DNA of 64,000 bases from Scleromatobacter sp964418745. GTDB lineage: Bacteria; Pseudomonadota; Gammaproteobacteria; Burkholderiales; Burkholderiaceae_C. The stretch spans positions 1 to 64,000 of the forward strand of contig CAYQMX010000031.1 of NCBI GenBank assembly GCA_964418745.1, given 5' to 3'. A program made the position numbers and the translations under genes. Positions 21,998-33,019 of this stretch are shown here, one piece after another; the stretch's first letter is position 1, and each line of letters starts with the position of its first letter. Under the pieces are notes generated by a model. That model did not search any database, was not told the origin of the DNA, and worked only from the letters and a program-made list of their open reading frames with translations.

Positions 21998-23287
21998 TCA
22001 CTTCACGCGCGTGCCGCCCTTGATCACCGTCGCCGGATGCTCCAGCAGGCGGATGTCGGCCAGCGGATCGCCCGCCACCGCCACGAAGTCGCCGTAGCGG
22101 CCGACCTCGATCGCGCCGACATCGCCCTCGCGCCCGAGCGCCTGCGCCGCGTTGCGCGTGGCCGCGCGGATCGCCTCCAGCGCCGGCATGCCCCACTCCA
22201 CCATCTTGGCGAACTGCAGCGCGTTCTGGCCGGCCGGGAACACGCTGCCGTTGTCGGTGCCGAAGATCATCTTCACGCCGGCGTCGTAGGCAGCGCGGAA
22301 GGTCTGGCGCTGCTTCAGCCCGAGGGCCTTCTCCTTGGCCAGCGACTCCTCGTACATGCCGTTCTTCGGCCCCTCGGCCAGGATGTAGTCGTCGTCGTAG
22401 ATGTCCATCGAGAACCAGGCGCCGTGCTCCCTGGCGAGCCGGAACGATTCCGCATCGGCGTAGCTCGCATGCTCGATGGTGTCGACGCCGGCACGCAGGC
22501 AGTCGTTGATGCCGGACAGCCCGTGCGCGTGCGCCGCCACGCGCAGCCCGAGCCGGTGCGCCTCGTCGACGACGGCCTTGATCTCGTCGTAGCTCATCTG
22601 CTGCGCGCCGGGCGCGTCGGTGCGCGAGAGCACGCCGCCCGTGGCGCAGATCTTGATCACCTCGGCGCCGAACTTGTGCACCTTGCGCACCAGCGCCCGG
22701 AACGCCTCGGGCCCGTCGGCGACCGAGGGCGTGGCCACCATCGCGAAGCTCGGCGGCAGGCCCTCGGTCTCGTCGCAGTGGCCGCCCGTGGCGCCCAGCG
22801 CATAGGTGGCCGGCACGATGCGCGGGCCGGGGACGTAGCCGCCGTCGACGGCTTGCTTGACCCCGACGTCGCCGTAGTCACCCGAGCCGACGTTGCGCAC
22901 CGTCGTGAATCCGGCCTCGAGCATGGCCTTGGCGTTGGCCACGCCCACCGCCACCCAGAAGGTGTCGGTGTACTCGAGGTAGCGGTTGCCGTCGATGCGG
23001 GCGTCCGCGTTGAGGTGCACGTGCATGTCGATCAGGCCCGGCAGCAGCGTCTGGCCCGGCAGGTCGATGCGGGTGGCCTCGCGCGGCAGCGCGGGCGAGC
23101 CCTGGGCCAGGACGGCGGCGATGCGGCCATCGACGACGACGATCGCGGGCTTGGCCACCATGCGGCCGGACAGCACGTCCAGCATGCGGTCGGCCGTGAC
23201 CACCGTGGTGGCGGCCGCGGCCGCGCCGCAGGCCAGCGCGCCCAGGGCGGCCAGCAGGAATCTCGGGGTGGCCATGGCCTTGGGCAT
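21998..23287 (-). CDS. Exported metal-dependent amidohydrolase (prolidase/imidazolonepropionase-like)
   Basis: The 429-residue product has a signal peptide (core FLLAALGALACGAAAAATT), so it should act in the periplasm. The amidohydrolase TIM-barrel motifs are intact: the HxH metal pair in LIDMHVHLNADA, the carbamylatable Lys in VIKICATGGVLS, metal His in VAAHAHGLSG and IEHASYAD, and the catalytic Asp in MIFGTDNGSVF. This pattern fits the subgroup hydrolysing Xaa-Pro or N-acyl amino acid substrates; the exact substrate cannot be told. ATG 23287 has a CGGAG ribosome site 8 bp upstream and is preferred to the ATGs at 23314 and 23275. It is convergent with recD. Confidence 0.9.
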   Translation of the reverse strand: MPKAMATPRFLLAALGALACGAAAAATTVVTADRMLDVLSGRMVAKPAIVVVDGRIAAVLAQGSPALPREATRIDLPGQTLLPGLIDMHVHLNADARIDGNRYLEYTDTFWVAVGVANAKAMLEAGFTTVRNVGSGDYGDVGVKQAVDGGYVPGPRIVPATYALGATGGHCDETEGLPPSFAMVATPSVADGPEAFRALVRKVHKFGAEVIKICATGGVLSRTDAPGAQQMSYDEIKAVVDEAHRLGLRVAAHAHGLSGINDCLRAGVDTIEHASYADAESFRLAREHGAWFSMDIYDDDYILAEGPKNGMYEESLAKEKALGLKQRQTFRAAYDAGVKMIFGTDNGSVFPAGQNALQFAKMVEWGMPALEAIRAATRNAAQALGREGDVGAIEVGRYGDFVAVAGDPLADIRLLEHPATVIKGGTRVK

Positions 23288-23338
23288 CGTGTCGGCTCCG
23301 TGTGGAGCGTGCACTCTACTGCAAGGCCCCCCGGGGTA

Positions 23339-25009
23339 TCAGAACGATGCCCACTCGTGCGCGTCGGCCTCGGCGGGCGCACTCCGCGCCGCGGCGGGCT
23401 TGCGGACCGGCGCGCCGGCGGGCCGGGGCCGGGCGACCGGGGCCGCCACGGGCGCCGCGCGAACGACGGCGTCCTGCGGCCCGCCGTCGAGCTCGAACAC
23501 GGCGACGACCTCCACCAGCTGCTGGGCCTGCTCGCGCAGGCTCTCGGCGGCCGCGGCGCTCTCCTCCACCAGCGCGGCGTTCTGCTGCGTGGCCTGGTCC
23601 ATCTGCGCGATCGCCTGGCTGATCTGGCCGACGCCCGAGCTCTGCTCGGTGCTGGCGGCGCTGATCTCGCCCATGATGTCGGTCACCCGCGCGATGGCGG
23701 CGACGATCTCGGTCATCGTGGCGCCGGCGCGATCGACCAGCGCGGTGCCGTGCTCCACGCGTTCGACGCTGGCCGAGATCAGCGACTTGATCTCCTTGGC
23801 GGCGTCGGCGCTGCGCTGCGCGAGGCTGCGCACCTCGCTGGCCACCACGGCGAAGCCGCGGCCCTGCTCGCCGGCGCGCGCGGCCTCCACCGCGGCGTTG
23901 AGCGCCAGGATGTTGGTCTGGAACGCGATACCGTCGATCACGCCGATGATGTCGACGATGCGGCGCGAGCTCTCGTTGATGCCCTTCATCGTGACGACGA
24001 CCTCGCCCACCACGTCGCCGCCCTTGCGCGCCACGGTGCTCGCACCCACGGCGAGCTGGTTGGCGGACAGCGCGTTGTCGGCGTTCTGGCGCACGGTGGT
24101 GCCCAACTGCTCCATGGACGAGGCGGCCTGCTGCAGCGCCGAGGCCTGTTCCTCGGTGCGCATGCTCAGGTCGTTGGCCCCGTGCGAGATCTCGTTGGCG
24201 GCGGTCGACACGCTCTCGGAATTCGAGCGCACGTTGCCGACGACGCCCGCCAGGCTGCCCTGCATCGCCGACAGCGCCTTGAGCAGCCGGGCGATCTCGT
24301 CGTCGCCCGTCACCCGCACCGGCGTGCGCAGGTCGCCGCGGGCGATGGCGCTGGCCAGCTTCAGCGCGTCGTCCACCGGCCGCGTGATGCGGCGGCTGAA
24401 CATCACGCCGACGACGGCACCGGCGGCGCCCACCACCAGCATCAGGATCACGCTGACCAGCGTCGCCCGCTGGGCCTGCGCGGCCGCGTCGGTGGAGGTC
24501 GCGGCGCTGACCGCGGCGATCTTCCGCCCCGATTCGGCGAGCAGGCGGGCCGGCTCGCGGTCCATGCCGGCGACGGCCGCATCGCCGGCCGCGGCGTCGA
24601 ACTCGGCCGCCTTGAAGGCGTCGAAGCCCTTGCGATAGTCCACGCCCATCTTGACGTGCGCGGCGGCGAACTGCTCCACCAGCGCGCGACTGTCGCCCGC
24701 CGGCAGGTCGCCCAGCAGCGCCTTGGCCTTGTCGTCGACCACCGCCTCCTGCCGGGCGAACGCGCCCCAGTGCTTGTCTAGCTTGGCCGGAACCTTGCCG
24801 CGCAGCAGCGTGTCCTTCCATTCCTGCACCTGCGTCTTGAACGCGACCAGCAGCTCGCCCACGGCGCGCTCGTGCGCGTGCTGGGCGGCGACCTCGGTCT
24901 CGTAGCGCGCCACGGACTGGTTCAGGTCGTAGATGCCGATCAACGCGGCGCCCATGAGCGCGGCGAGGATGCCGGAAATGGCCAGCGGGAGCTTGAGCTT
25001 GAGGATCAT
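23339..25009 (-). CDS. Methyl-accepting chemotaxis protein (Tar-like)
   Basis: This 556-residue inner-membrane chemoreceptor has TM1 near residues 7-29, a periplasmic four-helix-type ligand domain of about 150 residues, TM2 near 180-204, a HAMP linker, and a cytoplasmic signalling hairpin whose tip reads NAAVEAARAGEQGRGFAVV. Glu/Gln-rich methylation helices flank the tip. The last residues, HEWASF, resemble the C-terminal aromatic pentapeptide (such as NWETF) that docks CheR/CheB. A sigma-28-type promoter lies about 120 bp upstream of the ATG, so it should belong to the flagellar regulon. The ligand is not predictable. Confidence 0.94.
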   Translation of the reverse strand: MILKLKLPLAISGILAALMGAALIGIYDLNQSVARYETEVAAQHAHERAVGELLVAFKTQVQEWKDTLLRGKVPAKLDKHWGAFARQEAVVDDKAKALLGDLPAGDSRALVEQFAAAHVKMGVDYRKGFDAFKAAEFDAAAGDAAVAGMDREPARLLAESGRKIAAVSAATSTDAAAQAQRATLVSVILMLVVGAAGAVVGVMFSRRITRPVDDALKLASAIARGDLRTPVRVTGDDEIARLLKALSAMQGSLAGVVGNVRSNSESVSTAANEISHGANDLSMRTEEQASALQQAASSMEQLGTTVRQNADNALSANQLAVGASTVARKGGDVVGEVVVTMKGINESSRRIVDIIGVIDGIAFQTNILALNAAVEAARAGEQGRGFAVVASEVRSLAQRSADAAKEIKSLISASVERVEHGTALVDRAGATMTEIVAAIARVTDIMGEISAASTEQSSGVGQISQAIAQMDQATQQNAALVEESAAAAESLREQAQQLVEVVAVFELDGGPQDAVVRAAPVAAPVARPRPAGAPVRKPAAARSAPAEADAHEWASF

Positions 25010-25130
25010 GGTGAGGTCGGGTCAAGAGAAGGATCTCACCGATTGGCGCGCCGGTCGCAGCCGTGCGGACGGTGACTGCGAAGGCGCACGGCGCTCCTGG
25101 GGCGGGCTCCGGACGCAACTTCGTTCAGCC

Positions 25131-25157
25131 TTATCGGCCGGAAGGCACCCGACTTGA
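25131..25157 (-). promoter_or_regulatory. Sigma-28 (FliA) promoter of the first chemoreceptor gene
   Basis: Reading on the minus strand, TCAAGTCG (-35, 25150-25157) is followed by an 11-base spacer and a perfect GCCGATAA (-10, 25131-25138). This equals the E. coli flagellar sigma spacing (four-base core, 15-base gap, GCCGATAA). It points at the chemoreceptor starting at 25009. Confidence 0.88.
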
Positions 25158-25196
25158 GTCGGGACAAGACCTCAGTCGCGCGGCGTCGGCAAGGCG

Positions 25197-26501
25197 TCAG
25201 TGCAGCGCCAGGCGCAGCGCGTGCAGCGCCAGCCCCGCCAGGCCGCCCACCACGGTGCCATTGATGCGGATGAACTGCAGGTCCTTGCCCACGCTGCGCT
25301 CGAGCTCGTCGACCAGCTGGCGGTCGTCCCAATCCTTGATGGTCTGGGCGATGTGGGTAGTGACACCCTCGCGCAGGCTGGCGGCCAGCTGGCCGGCGGC
25401 CGACAGCAGGTGCTCGTCGAGCGCGGCCCGCAGGCTCGCGTCGTCGCGCAGGCGGTCGCCGATGTCGTGCATCGCCTGCGCGATGTGGTCGCCGAGGGTC
25501 GACCGCTCGTCGACGAGATCGGCCTGCAGCAGGCCCTTGAGGTCGTTCCACACCGATCCGGCGTAGTCCAGCACGGCGGGGTCGTCGAGCGCGCGCGCCT
25601 TCACCCGCTCGAACGCGGCGGCCAGGCCCTCGTCATGGCGCAGGCGTTCGATGTACTCGGCCAGCCAGCGGTCGTAGCGCTGGCGCACGGGGTGTTCGGG
25701 CTGGGCCAGCACCTCGCGCAGCTCGCCCAGCACCGACGCGGCGAGCTGGTCGGCCAGCCCGTCGGCCATCCGCGCCAGCGGCGTCACCAGCTCCACCATG
25801 CCCACCACCTTGGGCCACTCCTTGCGCGCGTGGCGCACCATCAGCTCGGACACGCGCGCCTTGACCTCGTCCTCGGCCAGGAAGCCGGCCACCTTCTCGA
25901 GCCCGGCGTCCAGCAGCTCGTGGTGGCGTCCGCCCTGGGTCAGCATGGCCAGCACTTCGGCCGCGGTGGCCGCGCTGTTCCAGCGCCGGGCCTGCGCGAC
26001 GACCAGCTCGAGCGTCGCCCGCCGCATGCGTTCGTCGTCGAACAGCCCGACCGCCTTGGCGGCCCAGCGGCGCCCGTCGGCCACCCACTCGGCCACGCGG
26101 GCCGGCTCGGCCAGCCAGTCGCCCAGCCGGAGCGCGGGCTGGAACACGCCCAGGCGCTCGACCAGCGACCCCGGATCGAGGAAATGGTCGCGCACGAACC
26201 GCGCCAGGCCGTCGGCCACGCGCGCCTTGCTGCGCGGGATGATCGCGGTGTGCGGCAGCGGCAGGCCCAGCGGGTGGCGGAACAGCGCGACGACGGCGAA
26301 CCAGTCGGCGACGGCACCGATGGCCGACGCCTCGCAGAAGGCCTGCAGCCAGCCCCAGCCGCCCACCCCGCCCTGCCAGGCCGCCAGCGCCAGCCCGCCC
26401 AGCGCCGCCGCCAGCAGGGCCGCGGCGCCCCATTTCATGCGTTGCAGGGCCGCCGCACGGGGGTCCGCGGACGTGCGCGGATCACTTTCGTTGCGATTCA
26501 T
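25197..26501 (-). CDS. DUF445 family membrane protein
   Basis: From ATG 26501 (MNRNESDPR) the product is 434 residues. It has an N-terminal membrane helix (KWGAAALLAAALGGLALAAW), the characteristic DUF445 segment IGAVADWFAVVALFRHPLG with its aromatic/acidic core, a long amphipathic helical middle, and a C-terminal hydrophobic hairpin ending NGTVVGGLAGLALHALRLAL. The family is widespread and of unknown function; the shape suggests a membrane-anchored coiled-coil protein. A longer in-frame N-terminus is possible but lacks a membrane-protein start. It is divergent from the Suv3-like helicase with a 95-bp gap. Confidence 0.88.
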   Translation of the reverse strand: MNRNESDPRTSADPRAAALQRMKWGAAALLAAALGGLALAAWQGGVGGWGWLQAFCEASAIGAVADWFAVVALFRHPLGLPLPHTAIIPRSKARVADGLARFVRDHFLDPGSLVERLGVFQPALRLGDWLAEPARVAEWVADGRRWAAKAVGLFDDERMRRATLELVVAQARRWNSAATAAEVLAMLTQGGRHHELLDAGLEKVAGFLAEDEVKARVSELMVRHARKEWPKVVGMVELVTPLARMADGLADQLAASVLGELREVLAQPEHPVRQRYDRWLAEYIERLRHDEGLAAAFERVKARALDDPAVLDYAGSVWNDLKGLLQADLVDERSTLGDHIAQAMHDIGDRLRDDASLRAALDEHLLSAAGQLAASLREGVTTHIAQTIKDWDDRQLVDELERSVGKDLQFIRINGTVVGGLAGLALHALRLALH

Positions 26502-26596
26502 CGTTGCCAGTGTGCCCTTGCAGGCCCTTCGACCCGTCATACTGCGTGTTTCCCACGAATGACGCACGGCGCGCGCTACCGCGCCCGTGCCGCTGC

Positions 26597-28858
<2,262 letters not shown>

Positions 28859-28889
28859 GCGTTCAAGCCCCCGCGACGCGGAGGCGGAC

Positions 28890-29189
28890 TCAGCGCGGGT
28901 TGCGGCGCGCCACCCAGTAGGTCGCGCCCTGCGGCCCGTAGCGCTCCGAATGGGGCGTGTCGGCCGGCAGGCGGAAAGTGTCGCCCGCGCGCAAGTGCTG
29001 CGTGGCGTCGGCACGCGTCAGCCACATCTCGCCGGCAGTGACCACCGCGTCGGCGTCGAAGGGATGGGTGTGCGTCTCCACCACCTGGTCCGGCGCCCAG
29101 TGGCGCTCCAGCACCTCGTCGGCGCCCTGCAGCAGCGGGTGCGCCCGGAAGGCGTCGTAGGTGGCGGCGCTCAGCTTGCCGTTGTCCAT
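28890..29189 (-). CDS. Small single-domain cupin protein
   Basis: This 99-residue protein is one cupin barrel. Motif 1 is ETHTHPFDADAVVTAGEM with the two His and the Glu-type metal ligands, and motif 2 is LPADTPHSERYG with the last His. Such proteins bind a metal and small ligands, with roles ranging from sensing to isomerisation; no function can be assigned. ATG 29189 has a clean GGAG site 9 bp upstream, better than the TTG two codons earlier. It may share a transcript with the GST gene upstream (13-bp gap). Confidence 0.82.
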   Translation of the reverse strand: MDNGKLSAATYDAFRAHPLLQGADEVLERHWAPDQVVETHTHPFDADAVVTAGEMWLTRADATQHLRAGDTFRLPADTPHSERYGPQGATYWVARRNPR

Positions 29190-29202
29190 GCACAAGTCTC
29201 CT

Positions 29203-29877
29203 TCAGCGGGGTGCGCCGGCCTGTCGCGACGGATCGGCGGCGGCGAAGGCCTCCAGTTTCTCGCATTCCGCCATGATGCGCATGGCCGTCGGGATGTCGT
29301 CGAACGAAATCCTGAACACGCGCATCACCGCGAACACGCTGGCCAGGCAGATGTCGGCCAGGGTCGGCTGGTCGCCATGGCAGAAGCGTCCCGTGCCGGG
29401 CTCGCCGGCCAGCCGCTGTTCGACGGCGCGCAGGCCGGCGCCGAACCACTGGACCTGCCAGGCCCGCCAGGCGTCGGCATCGAAGCCGCCGGCCGTGGCG
29501 AGGTACTGGCGCACCCGCGGCGTGACCAGCGGATGGGTGTCCGCGGCCAGCATCTGCGCGAGCGAGCGCACCCGCGCCCGCCCGTGGGCGTCGGCGGGCA
29601 GCAGCGGCGGCTGCGGATAGGTCTCGTCGAGGAACTCCAGGATCGCCAGCGACTGCGTCAGCGGCACGTGCGACTGCCCCGGGCCGTGGTCGATCAGCGC
29701 CGGGATGCCGCCCAGCGGGTTGACCAGGCGGAAGGCGGCGCCATGCTGCTCGCCCGCGTCGATGTCGACGTTGGTCTCGCGCGGCTTGACGCCCTTGAGG
29801 TTGAACGCGACGCGCACGCGGTAGGTGGCCGAGGTGCGCCAGTAGGAGAACAGCTCGAAGCGGTCGGGGTCGGTCAT
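29203..29877 (-). CDS. Zeta-class glutathione S-transferase (maleylacetoacetate isomerase-like)
   Basis: The 224-residue product opens with the zeta-class thioredoxin fold, ELFSYWRTSATYRVRVAF, in which the SxxT/S motif binding the glutathione thiol is conserved, and then LKGVKPRETNVDI. The glutathione-binding PALIDHGPG and LAILEFLDETYPQPPLLP follow, then an all-helical C-domain with PTLADICLASVFAVMRV. The family isomerises maleylacetoacetate or related cis-diones with glutathione. No homogentisate or gentisate genes lie nearby, so the substrate is unproven. It is followed by the cupin gene with a 13-bp gap. Confidence 0.85.
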   Translation of the reverse strand: MTDPDRFELFSYWRTSATYRVRVAFNLKGVKPRETNVDIDAGEQHGAAFRLVNPLGGIPALIDHGPGQSHVPLTQSLAILEFLDETYPQPPLLPADAHGRARVRSLAQMLAADTHPLVTPRVRQYLATAGGFDADAWRAWQVQWFGAGLRAVEQRLAGEPGTGRFCHGDQPTLADICLASVFAVMRVFRISFDDIPTAMRIMAECEKLEAFAAADPSRQAGAPR

Positions 29878-30091
29878 GCGAAGTCCTGCGTGGGCCGGAC
29901 GCGGCCCCGTGGGCGACGATCGTAGCCAAGCCGCCAGACCCTGGCGGGCGCACGGCCTGGCAGGGAGCGCGCCGACCAGGCGCCCGCCGGCGACCACGGC
30001 GAGCTCTCGCGTGGCGATCCTCGTCGCGGCACGGGCGAGCCAGGCCTTCGCGTTGCGCCCGGACGGGCGGGCCGGCCGCAGCGGCTCGACG

Positions 30092-30406
30092 CTAGCTCGG
30101 CTTGACCAGGGGACTCGCGGCGGCGCCCGCCAGCGTGCCGGCCACCGCGCCGACCGCGCCGCCCACGACGACGCCCACGGGACCGCCCGCGGCGGCACCC
30201 ACGGCGGCGCCCAGCGCGGCGCCGCCGACCATGCCGCCACCTGTCAGCACGGACTTGGACTCGCGCTCGGCTTCCCCGGGTTGCAGCGGCACCTGGGCGG
30301 CGGGATCCGGATCCTGCGACGGAATGCCATGCCCGCGCACGGCCTGCTCGGCCAGGTCGCCGTCTTCGGGGTCCGTGTGCAGCGGGAGGGATTGGGAGGA
30401 GGTCAT
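30092..30406 (-). CDS. Small glycine-zipper membrane protein
   Basis: From ATG 30406 (AAGGAAA ribosome site 4 bp upstream) the product is 104 residues. It has a hydrophilic N-half rich in Asp, Glu and Pro and a C-half that is a long Gly/Ala/Val glycine zipper (GGGMVGGAALGAAVGAAAGG and repeats of GxxxG) able to form two packed membrane helices. Such proteins are common stress or envelope proteins of unknown function. There is no signal peptide. A longer Arg-rich upstream extension in the frame is probably not translated. Confidence 0.72.
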   Translation of the reverse strand: MTSSQSLPLHTDPEDGDLAEQAVRGHGIPSQDPDPAAQVPLQPGEAERESKSVLTGGGMVGGAALGAAVGAAAGGPVGVVVGGAVGAVAGTLAGAAASPLVKPS

Positions 30407-30616
30407 GGGGTTTCCTTGAAGCGACGGACGCGAAGCCAGATCGGGCTTCCAACCTCTTGTACGACGCGCCGCGCGACGCCGGCGTCGTCCACGCACCCGA
30501 ATCCCTGTAGGACAAGCGCACCGACGGACCGGCATGGCGTGCCCTCCGGCCGGGGCGCCATTGCACCCGGTGCCAACGGCGTAAGCTCGACCTTTCACCC
30601 AACCCAAGGAGCCGTC

Positions 30617-30751
30617 ATGACGCTTTGCCCCATCGCACTGGCCGTCGGCTGCAAGAAGTGCCCCGCGTTTTCGGTCTGCCCCCTCAAGACCGTCATCGGC
30701 GACATGCCGAAGCCGGACGCCGGCAAGCCGGAGAGCCCGCCGAAGAAGTGA
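30617..30751 (+). CDS. 44-residue four-cysteine protein
   Basis: A short gene with a good AAGGAG site 5 bp before ATG encodes MTLCPIALAVGCKKCPAFSV followed by CPLKTVIGDM and a Pro/Lys tail. The Cys pattern is C4-x7-C12-x2-C15-x5-C21, typical of zinc or iron-sulfur binding miniproteins. I recall similar tiny proteins in other betaproteobacteria, but no function is known to me. It stands alone, convergent with the PDZ gene downstream (24-bp gap). Confidence 0.68.
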   Translation: MTLCPIALAVGCKKCPAFSVCPLKTVIGDMPKPDAGKPESPPKK

Positions 30752-30775
30752 GCGCGGGTCAGCGGCAGGACGGAC

Positions 30776-31138
30776 TCACTGGGGGGCGCCGCCGACGATG
30801 TCCACGACGCGCCCGGCACCGTCGCGCAGCACCTTCATGCGCAGGTGCTCGCCCGGCTGCACTGCGTGGACGATGTCCATGATCTTCGTGCCGCTCGCGC
30901 CGACGATGGCCACGTCATTGATCGACTCGACGCTGTCGCCCACCCGCAGGCCGGCCTGCTCCGCGGGTGCACCGGCGGTGACGGCCGTGATCTTGACCTG
31001 CTTGAGCGTGCTGCTGAAGAAGCCGTCCGTCTCGACCGCCACCGAGAAGCCGAGGCGGCCCTGGACGGCGAATGCACTGCAGGACGCCACGACGGCTGCG
31101 AGCGCGACGAGGGAACGAACCGAACGAAGAGAAGACAT
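30776..31138 (-). CDS. Small exported PDZ-domain protein
   Basis: The 120-residue product has a signal peptide (core LVALAAVVASCSAFA) and a single PDZ domain, recognised by LGFSVAVETDGF, the hydrophobic AVTAGAPAEQAGLRVGDSV and the closing MDIVHAVQPGEHLRMKVLRD. There is no protease domain. It may modulate an envelope protease or bind C-terminal peptides in the periplasm. The Cys in VASCSAFA could suggest a lipoprotein but the lipobox is poor. It sits 110 bp downstream of a chemoreceptor gene on the same strand. Confidence 0.78.
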   Translation of the reverse strand: MSSLRSVRSLVALAAVVASCSAFAVQGRLGFSVAVETDGFFSSTLKQVKITAVTAGAPAEQAGLRVGDSVESINDVAIVGASGTKIMDIVHAVQPGEHLRMKVLRDGAGRVVDIVGGAPQ

Positions 31139-31248
31139 CCGCGCACCTGGTTGAAGACTGAGGCTGCATTCTCGCGTCCCCGGCCTTCGATGGTCGGGGC
31201 GACCCGACCATCGGTCGAAACACGGGTGCGGGATACGTCGCCGGGCAG

Positions 31249-32814
31249 TCAGAGCCGGAACACCGCGACCGATTCCGACAGGCGCTGCGCCTGCTCGCGC
31301 AGGCTCGCGGAGGCCGCGGCGGCCTCCTCGACGAGCGCGGCGTTCTGCTGCGTGGTCTGGTCGAGCTGCTGCATCGCCTGGTCGATCTGGCCGACGCCCT
31401 GGCTCTGCTCGTTCGACGCCGTCGTGATGTAGCCGATGCGCTCGCTCACCTGGTCGACGCGCGCGACGATGTCCGTCATCGTGCGGCCCGCCTCGGCCAC
31501 CAGCGTGGCGCCCGCGTCGACGTGGTCGACCGAGGCGCCGATGAGCGCCTTGATCTGCCGGGCGGCCTCGGCGCTGCGCCCGGACAAGCTGCGCACCTCG
31601 GTCGCGACGACCGCGAACCCGCGCCCCTGTTCGCCCGCCCGGGCTGCTTCCACGGCGGCATTCAGCGCCAGGATGTTGGTCTGGAAGGCGATGCCGTCGA
31701 TCACGCCGATGATCTCGGCGATGCGGCGGCTGGACTGCTGGATCTCGTCCATGGTCTGCACGACACGCGTCACGACCTGCCCACCGCTGCGCGCCGCCGC
31801 GGCGGCCTCGATGGCGATCCGGCTCGCATCGAGGGCGTGCTGCGTGGTCGTCCTGATCGTGCCGCTCAGCTGTTCGGTGGAGGCGGCGGTCTGCTGCAGG
31901 CTCGATGCCTGTTCCTCGGTGCGGCTGCTCAGGTCGAGGTTGCCCTGGGCGATCTGCGCGCTGGCCGTGGCCACGTTCTCGACCCCCTGGCGCACGCCGG
32001 CCACGACGTCGCTCAGGCCCTGGCGCATCACCGCCATCGAGGCCATCACGCTGCCCGGCGAACTGCCGTCGTCCTGCACCTTCGCCAGGTCGCCGCCGGC
32101 GATCCGGTTGGCCACGGCGGCCAGCGTCTCGGGCTCGGCTCCGAGCTGGCGCGTGAGGCGCCGCGTGATGAACAGCGTGGCGACGACGCTCGCGACGAGG
32201 GCCAGCACGCCCATGACGAGGATGGTCCGGAGCCCGAGCCGGTTGCTGGCGACCGAGTCGTCGAAGACCTGCGCCGCGACACGCACCTGCAGGCCGATCA
32301 GCTTGTCGAGGGCTTCCTGCATGGGCGGCGAGCTCGAACTGACCGCCGAGTCGAGCAGGCCGACGGCCTCCGGGTAGCGGTGTCCGGCCAGGGCCTGCGC
32401 GACCGGCCTCAGGCCGGCCTCCACGTAAGGCTTCATCGTCGTGGCCGACGCCTTGGCCAGCACCTGCTCGTCGTCGGTCAGGTAGGTGGCCAAGTAGTCG
32501 CGCCACACGTTGGTGGCGGCCGTGCGGTTCGCCTCGAACTCCTTCAGGCGCTTGGCCGTGCGCGCGTCGTCGGCGTGGGCGGCAGCGTCGGCCAGGATGA
32601 CGCGATCGCGGCTGGCCAGGTAGCGGATGTCGCCCAGCTGGCGCAGCGCCACGGTGCGGTCCTCGTAGATCGTCTTGATCGCGGCGTCGGAACGGGCGAG
32701 CGCCCGGTAGCTGAGCGCGACGATCGCGAACATCATCAGCGTGAGAACGGCGAAGGAAAGCGCCAGTCGGCGGGCAACGGTCATCGTGGGCGTAGGGAGT
32801 CTTGGTCGGTCCAT
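31249..32814 (-). CDS. Methyl-accepting chemotaxis protein
   Basis: This 521-residue chemoreceptor has TM1 near residues 13-34, a periplasmic four-helix-bundle type domain of about 150 residues, TM2 near 190-212, HAMP and the conserved tip NAAVEAARAGEQGRGFAVV. It ends abruptly at SVAVFRL with no CheR-docking pentapeptide, so it probably depends on other receptors for methylation. Of three in-frame ATGs (32823, 32814, 32784) the one at 32814 has an AAGG site at 9 bp spacing. A sigma-28-like promoter lies 41 bp upstream of that start. Confidence 0.93.
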   Translation of the reverse strand: MDRPRLPTPTMTVARRLALSFAVLTLMMFAIVALSYRALARSDAAIKTIYEDRTVALRQLGDIRYLASRDRVILADAAAHADDARTAKRLKEFEANRTAATNVWRDYLATYLTDDEQVLAKASATTMKPYVEAGLRPVAQALAGHRYPEAVGLLDSAVSSSSPPMQEALDKLIGLQVRVAAQVFDDSVASNRLGLRTILVMGVLALVASVVATLFITRRLTRQLGAEPETLAAVANRIAGGDLAKVQDDGSSPGSVMASMAVMRQGLSDVVAGVRQGVENVATASAQIAQGNLDLSSRTEEQASSLQQTAASTEQLSGTIRTTTQHALDASRIAIEAAAAARSGGQVVTRVVQTMDEIQQSSRRIAEIIGVIDGIAFQTNILALNAAVEAARAGEQGRGFAVVATEVRSLSGRSAEAARQIKALIGASVDHVDAGATLVAEAGRTMTDIVARVDQVSERIGYITTASNEQSQGVGQIDQAMQQLDQTTQQNAALVEEAAAASASLREQAQRLSESVAVFRL

Positions 32815-32854
32815 GTCAGGCATCCTTGGTGCACTCGGGCGGTGCGCAGATCAC

Positions 32855-32881
32855 CTTTCGACACATTCGCACCAGTATTGA
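32855..32881 (-). promoter_or_regulatory. Sigma-28-like promoter of the second chemoreceptor gene
   Basis: On the minus strand TCAA (32878-32881), a 15-base gap and GTCGAAAG (32855-32862) match the flagellar sigma layout; the -10 box agrees with GCCGATAA at five of eight positions. Spacing is exact and the downstream gene is a chemoreceptor, which makes it a reasonable candidate. Confidence 0.55.
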
Positions 32882-33019
32882 GCTTTTTATGCTGTCTTTC
32901 GTCATTTGTGATGACCACTTCTCCATCCTGGTGCGACGTCGCAACGCCTCACGCACGGCGAGGACGTCCGCCACCGGCGAACCGCCAGTTATCCTGAGCC
33001 GCCGACATGCCCCCTCTGG

